From JALRAP01 sp046340555 (lineage in GTDB: Bacteria > Bacteroidota > Bacteroidia > AKYH767-A > OLB10), in contig JBKDSL010000157.1 of NCBI GenBank assembly GCA_046340555.1, positions 1 to 6,841 of the forward strand: 6,841 nucleotides of DNA. Reading direction: 5' to 3'. Shown here in pieces: positions 1 to 6,531 of the stretch. A program made the position numbers and the translations under genes. Positions within the stretch are counted from its first letter, which is position 1. Each line of letters begins with the position of its first letter. The notes beneath the pieces are model-generated. The model made no database searches, was not told where the DNA came from, and saw only the letters and a list, made by a program, of their open reading frames with translations.

Positions 1-742
1 GATAATAAATGGCAATTAAAAATGAAATAAAAACAATGAATAAGCCAAACCGGATGTTCAAATACATTGGCTTACCTGAAAAAGCTATGATATTAACCAT
101 AGCCAATTTAAACAAGCTTTTCCAATTATAGGAGGATTTGCCGGCTGACCGTGGAGCATGATTGACATTGATGCCAATGCTTGAGAATCCAACCCACTGA
201 GCCATGGCAGGAAAATAACGGATGTTATCACGCATGGAAAGAATGGCATCAATAACGGTTTTATGATATATGCCAAAATTAGCTATCCTAGCATCTTGTT
301 TAGTATCGGTCATATAACTGAAAAAGCGGTAAAACATTGAAGACGATAGCCTTTTTAAAAAAGCATCTTGTCTTTCATTCCTAACCGCATAAACAATCTT
401 ATATCCTTCTGAAACCTTTGAAAATAACTTGGGTATTTCTTCAGGCTGGTCCTGCAAATCACAATCCATAACAACAACCCAATCTCCAGTAACATGCGAT
501 AGCCCAGCGGTTATAGCATTATGTTGACCAAAGTTGCGACTAAGCTTAACCCCAATAACTCTTTCATCCTTTTTACATTCTTCAGAAATAGCAGACCATG
601 AATTTTGCGGACAACCATCTTCAACCAAAATTATTTCATAGCTATTGCCAATAATATCCAACACATGTTTTAGCCTTGAAACCAATTCAGGGATTATATC
701 ATAAGCCTTATAAACCGGACTAACTACCGAAATCTTATCCAT
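1..742 (-). CDS. GtrB/ArnC/Dpm1-like polyprenyl-phosphate glycosyltransferase (3' end outside window)
   Basis: The frame opens with ATG at 740-742 and stays open for 247 codons to the window edge, with no stop. It begins MDKISVVSPVYKAYDIIPEL, the GT2 first strand. VEDGCPQNSW (40-49), KLSRNFGQHNAITAGL (66-81) and VVVMDCDLQDQPEEI (89-103; D93 and D95 as the DxD, then LQDxPE) are the hallmark series of the Dpm1/GtrB/ArnC group. RSAGKSSYNW (198-207) is the R-x-x-G-x-S-x-Y segment before the membrane part. IRFGLFIVFISFLIAIYY (230-247) is the first transmembrane helix, cut by the edge. Family members have about 310-330 residues with two C-terminal helices, so some 70 are missing. Known role of the family: transfer of a sugar from a nucleotide donor to undecaprenyl (or similar) phosphate on the cytoplasmic side. 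With the GT-C-like gene just upstream (5 bases away) it probably forms a donor-making and donor-using pair. A flippase such as GtrA may follow outside the window. Confidence 0.9.
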   Translation of the reverse strand, partial: MDKISVVSPVYKAYDIIPELVSRLKHVLDIIGNSYEIILVEDGCPQNSWSAISEECKKDERVIGVKLSRNFGQHNAITAGLSHVTGDWVVVMDCDLQDQPEEIPKLFSKVSEGYKIVYAVRNERQDAFLKRLSSSMFYRFFSYMTDTKQDARIANFGIYHKTVIDAILSMRDNIRYFPAMAQWVGFSSIGINVNHAPRSAGKSSYNWKSLFKLAMVNIIAFSGKPMYLNIRFGLFIVFISFLIAIYY

Positions 743-747
743 TTAAA

Positions 748-1977
748 TTAACTGCTTAATAGATTATAAATTCCAATTGCTGACAAAAACATAATTGAGC
801 AAGATAATGACAACTTAATTATTGAAGCTTTTTCAAACATTTCAATTGACAATAATGCTCCAATTGATGTTATTAACAATAGAACAACAGGGGCATACCA
901 GCGCCACTCTACATTGGATATAATTATAAAACTAAAAACCAAAAGCGCATATATAAGAGGCAGAAAAGAAAACAATAAAGCCTTATCCCTCCAAACAGTT
1001 TTCTTAAAAAGTCCATAAAAGAAAATGAAAGCCAAGGCCCCTGTCTGCAATAACAAACCCTTGAATGAAAAATACAAATCTTTGAAAAACTCATAAACTG
1101 TCATTCCCCAATCGAAATATATTGATTCAACAAAGGTTTTAGGTAAACTATTTGCCCCATTGTGTTCAATATATAATCGAAGCTCCTCCCAAGATGGATG
1201 AGTTCCCTCGGGTCTTAAACCTTTGTTCGCCTCGATTTGGGCAAGATATTGCCTTTGAGCCCAGGTCAATTCCGAATCGGTAGTTTTATTATCCCAACAA
1301 GGCGATTGATTAAAGACCAACGATGGAACATGTAAAAGCAACACAAGGCAGCTGATGATTATCGTGACAAGTTTAACTTCCCGACATATTTTGAATTTGC
1401 ATATGCCCCATATTACCAATAGCAACAATGGAAAATAGATGATGACCAAAGGCCTTGTTGTCAAAGACAATGCCGCAGAAAAGACAAGCAACCCAGGGTA
1501 TTCTGCTTTGCCATTCTTTATCATGTAGATAAATTCGATCAATATTACCGCAAATGAAGTTGCAAACAAAGCATCATTAATCCCCACATTGAATATGCCA
1601 ACCTTTCCTGTATAAAACAAAGCAAGAAGTATGACATATTTCGAATAAGGAAAGTCCTTTTTGTATAGGTAATATATGAAAAATGAAAGTAAAATAAGAT
1701 TAACTAGACGGAGGGAAACAAGCCCATCCAAAACCAGACTAAAAGGAATAGCCAGCATTGTGTAATTTATGGCTACAGATTTTGACAATGAATCAACAAT
1801 TCCGTTTCCGTGTAAAATTTGCAAATAATTCAAAAAGTGAACCTCATCACCCACTGCGGGCTGTGGATGAATGATAGCATAGAAAATCAAAATAATCCAT
1901 CTGGTGACAATACAGCCCATAGCTAACCAAAATGCAGCATCCACAATCTTTTGAATTTTTGACCCCTCCAAATTCAT
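748..1977 (-). CDS. Polytopic membrane protein, likely GT-C fold glycosyltransferase
   Basis: A 409-residue protein made mostly of hydrophobic segments. I count roughly nine to ten membrane spans, at about 14-37, 70-105 (two), 113-122, 128-152, 162-192, 202-222, 304-322, 333-354, 359-377 and 387-406. The first outside loop carries an acidic pair, D44-E45 in QPAVGDEVHF, just after the first span. That is where GT-C enzymes (ArnT, PMT and relatives) keep their catalytic or metal-binding acidic residues. TTRPLVIIYFPL (173-184) and EWRWYAPVV (357-365) also fit such proteins. A hydrophilic loop of about 75-80 residues (223-300) separates two groups of spans. It has no Wzx or Wzy signature that I recognise, though a Wzy-type polymerase remains the main alternative. 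GT-C enzymes take sugars from polyprenyl-phosphate donors in the periplasm, and the next gene resembles the enzyme making such donors. ATG start, ATGA overlap with gene 5, and 5 bases to gene 7. Confidence 0.72.
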   Translation of the reverse strand: MNLEGSKIQKIVDAAFWLAMGCIVTRWIILIFYAIIHPQPAVGDEVHFLNYLQILHGNGIVDSLSKSVAINYTMLAIPFSLVLDGLVSLRLVNLILLSFFIYYLYKKDFPYSKYVILLALFYTGKVGIFNVGINDALFATSFAVILIEFIYMIKNGKAEYPGLLVFSAALSLTTRPLVIIYFPLLLLVIWGICKFKICREVKLVTIIISCLVLLLHVPSLVFNQSPCWDNKTTDSELTWAQRQYLAQIEANKGLRPEGTHPSWEELRLYIEHNGANSLPKTFVESIYFDWGMTVYEFFKDLYFSFKGLLLQTGALAFIFFYGLFKKTVWRDKALLFSFLPLIYALLVFSFIIISNVEWRWYAPVVLLLITSIGALLSIEMFEKASIIKLSLSCSIMFLSAIGIYNLLSS

Positions 1978-3515
1978 TTTTTAGACGCTAGGAGATCCTT
2001 GGCAAAGCTTCGTGATTTAAATAATTGCAAATACTTAAAAGGCAGCCTTAATAGTCTAAATGGTAAACGGGCAATACCCTGGCTAGTCATGTAATGTAGG
2101 AAATGTTTGATTTCATATTCAACTATTGTTTTCCTACTAAAATGCTTAATAGCGTAATACATTATGGTTGGACTGGGCACTGGTCGTATCCAGCCTACTG
2201 TACGGTTTATTTCCCAAGGCTGTCGTTTACGCTTGCGTCCGGTGATTTTTGATTGCGCACCCCAAAACCGATATCCACCAGCAGGTGGTTTGAGATGCAA
2301 ATTGACTGAATAGGGATTGTGCAATAAAACAAAGCCCTTTTTGACTAGCGAAATACCGAAATCACTGTCCTCCCCATATCCCCCATCGTAGTTCACATCG
2401 TTACCTGGCACTTGCATCAACACCTTTCGGGAGATGCAGGAGTTGGCATTATTGAAATTATTCGATACTCCGGGAACAGCTGTGTTGGACAAAAAGTATT
2501 CATTGCGCTTTTTACTTAGATCATTCAAGTCCTGGGCGGGATGGTCTGCACGGATATCCAAACCATTGCAAGCATCCACCTGATAGGTTTGCATGAATCG
2601 GATATGATTCTCGATGAAGTCCTCGGGCAATCGGATATCGTCATCGCCAAAAACGATATAATCACCAGTTGATAGCTCAATGCCTTCATTTCGAGCACGA
2701 CAACTTCCCTTTGATGTCTGCCAAACCACTTCCAACTGAAAAGGCCATTCTCTTTGATAGTATAGACCCGATAATCGATCCATTTCAGGTGTGGCATCCA
2801 CAATAATAACCTGGGAGGGCGGATAAGATTGATTTGCCAAATCATGCAATAACTGCATTGTCATGGATTGCCGCATCATGGTAGGAATGATGTATGATAT
2901 CGATGGGGAGCCTTGGACGGGATTCAACAGTTTCACAGTGTTAAACCCTGTAACAGAATCCCTTTTGAAAGTCAAAAGGGATTTCCAAAAAGCAAAATGC
3001 CATAACGGGTTTAACAAGCCACAACGCATCAACAAATACAACGAATGTGGCCAACGGAACTTATGATTGAAGAATTGGAATTTGTCTGAAACAGGAATTG
3101 CATACAAAGGAGATTCACTTTTGTTAAATAGTCCCTTGGTATATAAAGGTACCGCCCCATTCTTGATCATGTCGTATCCCAAGGAAAGAGCACCCATAAT
3201 AGCTGAGCGATAGGAAAGATTGAAGCCTCCAAAATGCTCCCAAACATTTTTCCTAACTACAAAACCCGAAGGATCTATTCTCCAATTAATACAAGAGTCC
3301 AAGCCCTTGAAATCCTCTACATACCACCAAGCAATATGGGTTTGGTATACAATTTCGTGAAATGCATTTAAATAACCACGATCCAAAGAACTGTGCCATA
3401 AATCACCCGGACCACTAGCCAAACCATCTAATAGTGATAAATCTGGATCGCCAGTATATAATAGCAAGTCGCCATTACTAGCCAGATATTCCTTAAGCTG
3501 CAAATGAATTTCCAA
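1974..3515 (-). CDS. Two-domain GT2 glycosyltransferase with degenerate N-terminal GT-A-like half
   Basis: A 513-residue protein. The C-terminal part is a full GT2 catalytic domain: SISYIIPTMMRQ (205-216), VIIVDATPE (236-244), SKGSCRARNEG (268-278), metal-binding GDYIVFGDDDIRLPEDF (284-300; D291-D293), NNANSCISRKV (356-365) and GGYGEDSDFGISLVKKG (378-394; E382-D383). It ends with HLKPPAGGYR (407-416), RPVPSPTIMYY (444-454) and a basic tail. Residues 1-190 are an extra domain (DLWHSSL, INWRIDPSGFVVRKNVWEHFGGF, SLGYDMIKNGAVPLYTKGLF) that resembles the second half of a GT-A fold without its nucleotide-binding start; from memory, similar N-terminal domains occur in other bacterial GT2 proteins. 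It may be structural or bind acceptor. The start is uncertain: no ATG occurs between the in-frame TAG (3546-3548) and residue 107, so TTG at 3513-3515 is the best candidate, with a second TTG at 3501-3503. It overlaps gene 4 by 23 bases and gene 6 by 4 (ATGA). Confidence 0.88.
   Translation of the reverse strand: MEIHLQLKEYLASNGDLLLYTGDPDLSLLDGLASGPGDLWHSSLDRGYLNAFHEIVYQTHIAWWYVEDFKGLDSCINWRIDPSGFVVRKNVWEHFGGFNLSYRSAIMGALSLGYDMIKNGAVPLYTKGLFNKSESPLYAIPVSDKFQFFNHKFRWPHSLYLLMRCGLLNPLWHFAFWKSLLTFKRDSVTGFNTVKLLNPVQGSPSISYIIPTMMRQSMTMQLLHDLANQSYPPSQVIIVDATPEMDRLSGLYYQREWPFQLEVVWQTSKGSCRARNEGIELSTGDYIVFGDDDIRLPEDFIENHIRFMQTYQVDACNGLDIRADHPAQDLNDLSKKRNEYFLSNTAVPGVSNNFNNANSCISRKVLMQVPGNDVNYDGGYGEDSDFGISLVKKGFVLLHNPYSVNLHLKPPAGGYRFWGAQSKITGRKRKRQPWEINRTVGWIRPVPSPTIMYYAIKHFSRKTIVEYEIKHFLHYMTSQGIARLPFRLLRLPFKYLQLFKSRSFAKDLLASKK
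2957..2983. repeat. Perfect 12-base inverted repeat, 3-base loop, inside gene 5
   Basis: The left arm AATCCCTTTTGA (2957-2968) is the exact reverse complement of TCAAAAGGGATT (2972-2983), with AAG between them on the plus strand. In the message this gives a 12-bp hairpin with a CUU loop. It encodes residues 178-187 of gene 5, next to the WHFAFWKS segment and shortly before the catalytic GT2 domain. No run of U follows in the message, so it is not an ordinary intrinsic terminator. Confidence 0.85.
2980..3008 (-). repeat. Segment shared with gene 2 (copy in gene 5, WHFAFWKS)
   Basis: Matches 5750-5778 at 23 of 29 bases in the same reading frame, without gaps. It encodes PLWHFAFWKS in the N-terminal domain of gene 5 (residues about 170-179). 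The simplest reading is shared ancestry between this domain and the C-terminal part of gene 2; constraint at the protein level could also maintain the match. Confidence 0.6.
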
Positions 3516-4641
3516 GGACTTTTGAATAAAAATGCAAATATTTGTCTAGAACAACTTTTGAACTAAAACGATTGACGACAGCATTTCGAGCAGCAAGGCC
3601 GAATCGATTTCTAAGTTCTGAATCCGATAACAACAATTCGATTTTATATGCAAATGCTCTGTGATTAGCAGGATGGACCAAGAATCCATTCTGATGATCA
3701 TCGATAATCTCGGAAGCCCAACCAATGTTGGATGCCACCACTGCTTTGCCGCAAGACATTGCCTCTAACCAGGAAACAGGGAGGGCTTCGGCATAACTTG
3801 GAAACACACAAACAGTAGCGTTCTGTATATAAGCGACCAATTCATGCCGAGGCACCCCGGGAATGTAATGAACATTATGAATGCCTAACACCTCGAATTG
3901 TTTTTTCATTAAACCCCATGTTGTGCTAGAACCAGTAAGGCTATCTGGATTATCCCGTCCAATAATCAGGAATTTTGCATCAGGGTGAGTCGTATTTACA
4001 CGCTCAAAGATGCAAGGAAGCTCAATCACCCCTTTTTTACGAGTCAAGGTGCCGTAATAGAGAACCGTCTTATGCTCCACCGCGGTATTGTTAGGGATAA
4101 AACAATCCGAATCAACTGCATTTGGAATGATTTCCATGCTTCGGTTTAATCCAAAAACCAGATTGGTAACATTGGCGGTGAAGTGGCTAACAGAAATGAT
4201 ATGATTCGCATTGAAAAACGCTCTTCGCTCCAAAAACCGGTAACGAAACTTGGATGACTTGCCTTCCAAATACTTAAAGTATCCTTCCGAACCATTGAGT
4301 CGCATAACTACCGGACAATTCACCTTAACAAAGGCCGACAAACCTGTCCAATCAGGAACTTCTAAAACATTAATTTTTCCTTGGCTGACCAATTCATTAA
4401 CCACCCTAGAGATTTTTATTCCAGTCAAATACGCGGTTAAACCAGGAAAACGTTTCCGTTTTATCTTTATGATATTCGCGCCGTCCAAAGATTGGTGCGA
4501 ATCTTCAAGGTCATTGATTAAAATCACATAAGGAACAATTTTCCCATTAATTAATCCTTGAACCAAGTCACGAATGGAAGTTCCAATTCCACCATAATGA
4601 CTTGATATACCAGGATATTCTGTTGTCAAATATCCAATCAT
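3493..4641 (-). CDS. GT4 family glycosyltransferase (GT-B fold), complete
   Basis: A 382-residue protein, a normal length for GT4. Its N-terminal Rossmann domain starts at once with MIGYLTTEYPGISSHYGGIG, which includes the glycine-rich GGIG loop (17-20) seen in retaining GT-B enzymes. LEVPDWTG (93-100) and VVMRLNGSEG (111-120) belong to the acceptor half; IISVSHFTANV (148-158) and IIPNAVDSDCF (171-181) mark the domain hinge. The donor domain has LYYGTLTRKKGV (194-205), FLIIGRD (224-230) and the EX7E motif E285-E293 in AEALPVSWLEAMSCG, followed by KAVVASNIGWASEII. It is expected to be peripheral on the inner face of the membrane, using a nucleotide-sugar donor with retention of configuration. 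The ATG at 4639-4641 overlaps the gene 3 stop by 4 bases (ATGA), and the 3' end overlaps gene 5 by 23 bases. Nothing is missing or broken. Confidence 0.93.
   Translation of the reverse strand: MIGYLTTEYPGISSHYGGIGTSIRDLVQGLINGKIVPYVILINDLEDSHQSLDGANIIKIKRKRFPGLTAYLTGIKISRVVNELVSQGKINVLEVPDWTGLSAFVKVNCPVVMRLNGSEGYFKYLEGKSSKFRYRFLERRAFFNANHIISVSHFTANVTNLVFGLNRSMEIIPNAVDSDCFIPNNTAVEHKTVLYYGTLTRKKGVIELPCIFERVNTTHPDAKFLIIGRDNPDSLTGSSTTWGLMKKQFEVLGIHNVHYIPGVPRHELVAYIQNATVCVFPSYAEALPVSWLEAMSCGKAVVASNIGWASEIIDDHQNGFLVHPANHRAFAYKIELLLSDSELRNRFGLAARNAVVNRFSSKVVLDKYLHFYSKVLGNSFAA
3513..3515 (-). other. Probable TTG start codon of gene 5
   Basis: No ATG or GTG is available between the upstream in-frame stop (3546-3548) and the first recognisable domain sequence. 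TTG here gives residues LEIHLQLKEYLASNGDLLLY. The sequence before it (CAAAAGTCC) has no good Shine-Dalgarno match. The TTG at 3501-3503 and the ATT codons upstream are alternatives. Coupling to the overlapping gene 4 terminus is the likely means of initiation. Confidence 0.5.
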
Positions 4642-5627
4642 TTGTTAAAAGCGTATTTAATCGCTTTTTTCAGATAAGTGAAGTCGGGGCGAAACCCACT
4701 AGTGTAGATGTGAAACAAAGAAATCAGTCCCAACTTATTATTCTTGAATACATCCACCATCCGATTACCAATCTGAACACTTAACCGCTTACCATCTAAA
4801 ACACTTTGGATATGTTGAAAAAATATTTTGTAGGTATTAAGCAAACCTTTGAACTCAACTTTAACAAGTCCTTCCTCTTTCAGCATTGTACGAATAACGG
4901 AATCATCCATTCCTAATGATGTCAAATAGAATCGCCTGACCTTTTGATTCAATTGCATGGCCAAAGCCGGATTTGAGCGATGTAGACTTCCTTTTCGAAT
5001 ACGATAACGAACCAATCTTTCATTCAAATTTGCCAAAAGACCGAACTGGGAAAGTCGGATCCACATGTGCCAATCCTCGCAGGCGATAGTGTACGTGTCA
5101 TCATAGGACAATTGATTCCTTCGAAACACATCTCCGCGAATTATAACCGATGGATGTACAAACGAGGCACTCCAAAGCAATGAAACTCGAATTGCTTCAT
5201 CAGAAACAGAATAATCCCATTCGTAGGTTTTACCGAAATCCCCATTGTGGTCAACTTCCTCCCAATACGCCTGTGTTCCACACATCACTACATCAGCATT
5301 CTCATCCATAAATCGAACCTGGCATTCCAAACGAGTCGGCAAAGCTAAATCATCACCATCCATTCGGGCTAAATAATCATTCTGCAAATGCTTAAGCCCT
5401 AAATTTAGTCCGTAAACCAAGCCCATGTTGACTTCATTACGAATCAATTTAATCCGATTGTCCTGGAAGGATTGAATGATTGTAACAGTGTCATCGGTCG
5501 AGCAATCATCAACAATCAATAACTCAAAATCACGATAGGTTTGATCCAATATGGACTGTACAGAATCCCGTATGAAAGGAGCCACATTGTAAACAGGCAT
5601 TAGAATCCCAACTCGCGGACTAGACAT
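4638..5627 (-). CDS. GT2 family glycosyltransferase (GT-A fold), DGDD motif
   Basis: A 329-residue protein from the ATG at 5625-5627. The frame is open further up, to an ATG at 5712-5714 giving 358 residues, but those 29 extra residues show no GT features and lie entirely over the end of gene 2. From 5627 the protein opens with MSSPRVGILMPVYNVAPFIR, the canonical GT2 first strand, and overlaps gene 2 by only 8 bases. Motifs in this numbering: LLIVDDCSTDDT (36-47), metal-binding ARMDGDD (87-93; D90, D92, D93), FVHPS (156-160), and ACEDWHMWIRL (182-192), where E184-D185 is the catalytic-base pair. VRYRIRKGSLH (206-216) ends the fold. The remaining ~110 residues form a helical, basic C-terminal part of unknown role. 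This layout matches the large GT2 group of O-antigen and exopolysaccharide loci; the sugar is not predictable. It ends in an ATGA overlap with gene 4. Confidence 0.92.
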   Translation of the reverse strand: MSSPRVGILMPVYNVAPFIRDSVQSILDQTYRDFELLIVDDCSTDDTVTIIQSFQDNRIKLIRNEVNMGLVYGLNLGLKHLQNDYLARMDGDDLALPTRLECQVRFMDENADVVMCGTQAYWEEVDHNGDFGKTYEWDYSVSDEAIRVSLLWSASFVHPSVIIRGDVFRRNQLSYDDTYTIACEDWHMWIRLSQFGLLANLNERLVRYRIRKGSLHRSNPALAMQLNQKVRRFYLTSLGMDDSVIRTMLKEEGLVKVEFKGLLNTYKIFFQHIQSVLDGKRLSVQIGNRMVDVFKNNKLGLISLFHIYTSGFRPDFTYLKKAIKYAFNK

Positions 5628-6531
5628 GTGATGTTTTGGGAGGAATCCAATCAAAAACCGGAAGAGGTAATCTTTTCCATTCCTTGAGTACGGAGGTCGA
5701 AATGATACGCTCATTAATACCTACACAAGATACAAACGCAGCAAAAAAAGACTTCCAAAACAAAAAATGCCATGATGGAGATTTGATTCCATACTTGAAC
5801 AAGTTATGCAAAGCACACTTACAAACCGATCGGAAATTCAGTGGAAACGGGTACAACTTCATAAAAAAGACCAAATTGTTTCTCAACTGCAATACGAAAC
5901 GGAACTTCTGATATCCATCACTTTTCCTTGCATCTTTATTGATACGATGATGAACTAAGATGGATGGCTCATAGGATAACCAATACCCCTTTTCGAAAGC
6001 ACGGATTGACACATAAGCTTCTTCCCCATAAATATTGATCCACTGAGGGAACCCTCCGGAAGCCTCATATGCTTTCCGGGTAATGGCATATCCACATCCG
6101 GCGAATTCGGAACATGCATATGATTTGCAAATTGAAATTTCCAATTGTTGTACTTCAGGAAGTTGAATACCATTGAATATCCTAAAGGCGACAATCCCTA
6201 GCATGGGGTTGCTATCAAAAATCTGGATGGTCTGTTGCACAAAGTCAATAGTAACAGGGTGTGAATCATCGTCGAAACCGAAAATAAAATCCCCTTTGGC
6301 CTTTTCGTAAACTTTTCTGCGCGCGGCACTGGCTCCTATGTGTGTGGGAAATTCCAACCAAATAACATTAGCATATTCCAATTGCAAGACCTTGGAATCG
6401 TCGGTACAGCCGTCTAAACCTACAATGATCTCCGTATCTGTATCAATCCGCTCCAATATCCTATCCAAAGTATACTGCAATTCCTTTTTACGATTATGCG
6501 ACACAATACAAATCGAAGAACTAATGCTCAC
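5620..6531 (-). CDS. GT2 family glycosyltransferase (GT-A fold), DDD motif, GTG start
   Basis: A complete 303-residue protein. The N-terminus has the GT-A nucleotide-binding strand (SICIVSHNRKKEL, residues 6-18) and VGLDGCTDDS (37-46). The metal-binding motif is D87-D88-D89 in FGFDDDSHP. GCGYAITRKAYEASGGF (145-161) and YGEEAYVSIRAFEKGY (168-183) match the acceptor/catalytic-base region of GT2 enzymes, with E170-E171 in the usual ED position. The C-terminal third (about 205-303) is basic and aromatic, likely membrane-associating, and includes WHFLFWKS (254-261), which recurs in gene 5. The start is GTG at 6529-6531: an in-frame TAA lies five codons upstream (6544-6546), and the GTGA overlap with the previous stop suggests translational coupling. 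No Shine-Dalgarno sequence is seen. Its role is probably transfer of one sugar from a nucleotide donor to a lipid-linked oligosaccharide at the cytoplasmic face; specificity is unknown. Confidence 0.93.
   Translation of the reverse strand: MSISSSICIVSHNRKKELQYTLDRILERIDTDTEIIVGLDGCTDDSKVLQLEYANVIWLEFPTHIGASAARRKVYEKAKGDFIFGFDDDSHPVTIDFVQQTIQIFDSNPMLGIVAFRIFNGIQLPEVQQLEISICKSYACSEFAGCGYAITRKAYEASGGFPQWINIYGEEAYVSIRAFEKGYWLSYEPSILVHHRINKDARKSDGYQKFRFVLQLRNNLVFFMKLYPFPLNFRSVCKCALHNLFKYGIKSPSWHFLFWKSFFAAFVSCVGINERIISTSVLKEWKRLPLPVFDWIPPKTSHV
5750..5778 (-). repeat. Segment shared with gene 5 (copy in gene 2, WHFLFWKS)
   Basis: The partner of 2980-3008. Here it encodes PSWHFLFWKS, residues 252-261, near the C-terminus of the GT2 enzyme. 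The match falls off quickly outside this stretch at the DNA level, though both proteins are rich in aromatic and basic residues just before it. Confidence 0.6.
6528..6531 (-). other. GTGA stop-start overlap deciding a GTG start
   Basis: On the minus strand the four bases read GTGA: TGA ends the GT4 gene and GTG opens the next GT2 gene. The bases before it are A/C/T-rich with no purine-rich ribosome binding site, so initiation probably relies on ribosomes finishing the upstream gene. No ATG lies between the upstream in-frame stop (6544-6546) and the GT-A fold. Confidence 0.75.

Noticed and set aside
85..276. 63-residue minus-strand open frame
   Set aside because: It lies in a different frame inside the GtrB-like gene at 1-742, whose frame has strong family motifs throughout. 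It has no recognisable features of its own.
743..747. Search for a promoter or terminator between genes 6 and 7
   Set aside because: The gap is only 5 A/T bases (TTTAA on the minus strand), too short for either.
2525..2845. 106-residue minus-strand open frame
   Set aside because: Out of frame within the GT2 catalytic domain of gene 5, where the real frame carries the DDD and nucleotide-binding motifs.
2863..3066. 67-residue plus-strand open frame
   Set aside because: Antisense to gene 5. Its resemblance to part of the plus-strand frame at 5636-5911 is just the reverse side of the shared WHFxFWKS segment.
3493..3548. Possible frameshift joining gene 4 to gene 5, suggested by the missing ATG of gene 5
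   Set aside because: Gene 4 has a full-length GT4 fold with a normal end, and gene 5 starts with a domain unrelated to GT4. A coupled TTG start explains the arrangement without an error.
4647..4668. Imperfect hairpin (7-bp stem AAAAGCG/CGCTTTT, 8-base loop) just before the start of gene 4
   Set aside because: Short and mostly A-T pairs, inside the coding end of gene 3 in an AT-rich area, with no U-run after it. Too weak to call a terminator or control element.
5636..5911. 91-residue plus-strand open frame
   Set aside because: Antisense to the C-terminal part of gene 2, with no coding features and no start context.
5955..6194. 79-residue minus-strand open frame
   Set aside because: Out of frame inside gene 2; its composition is that of a shadow frame.
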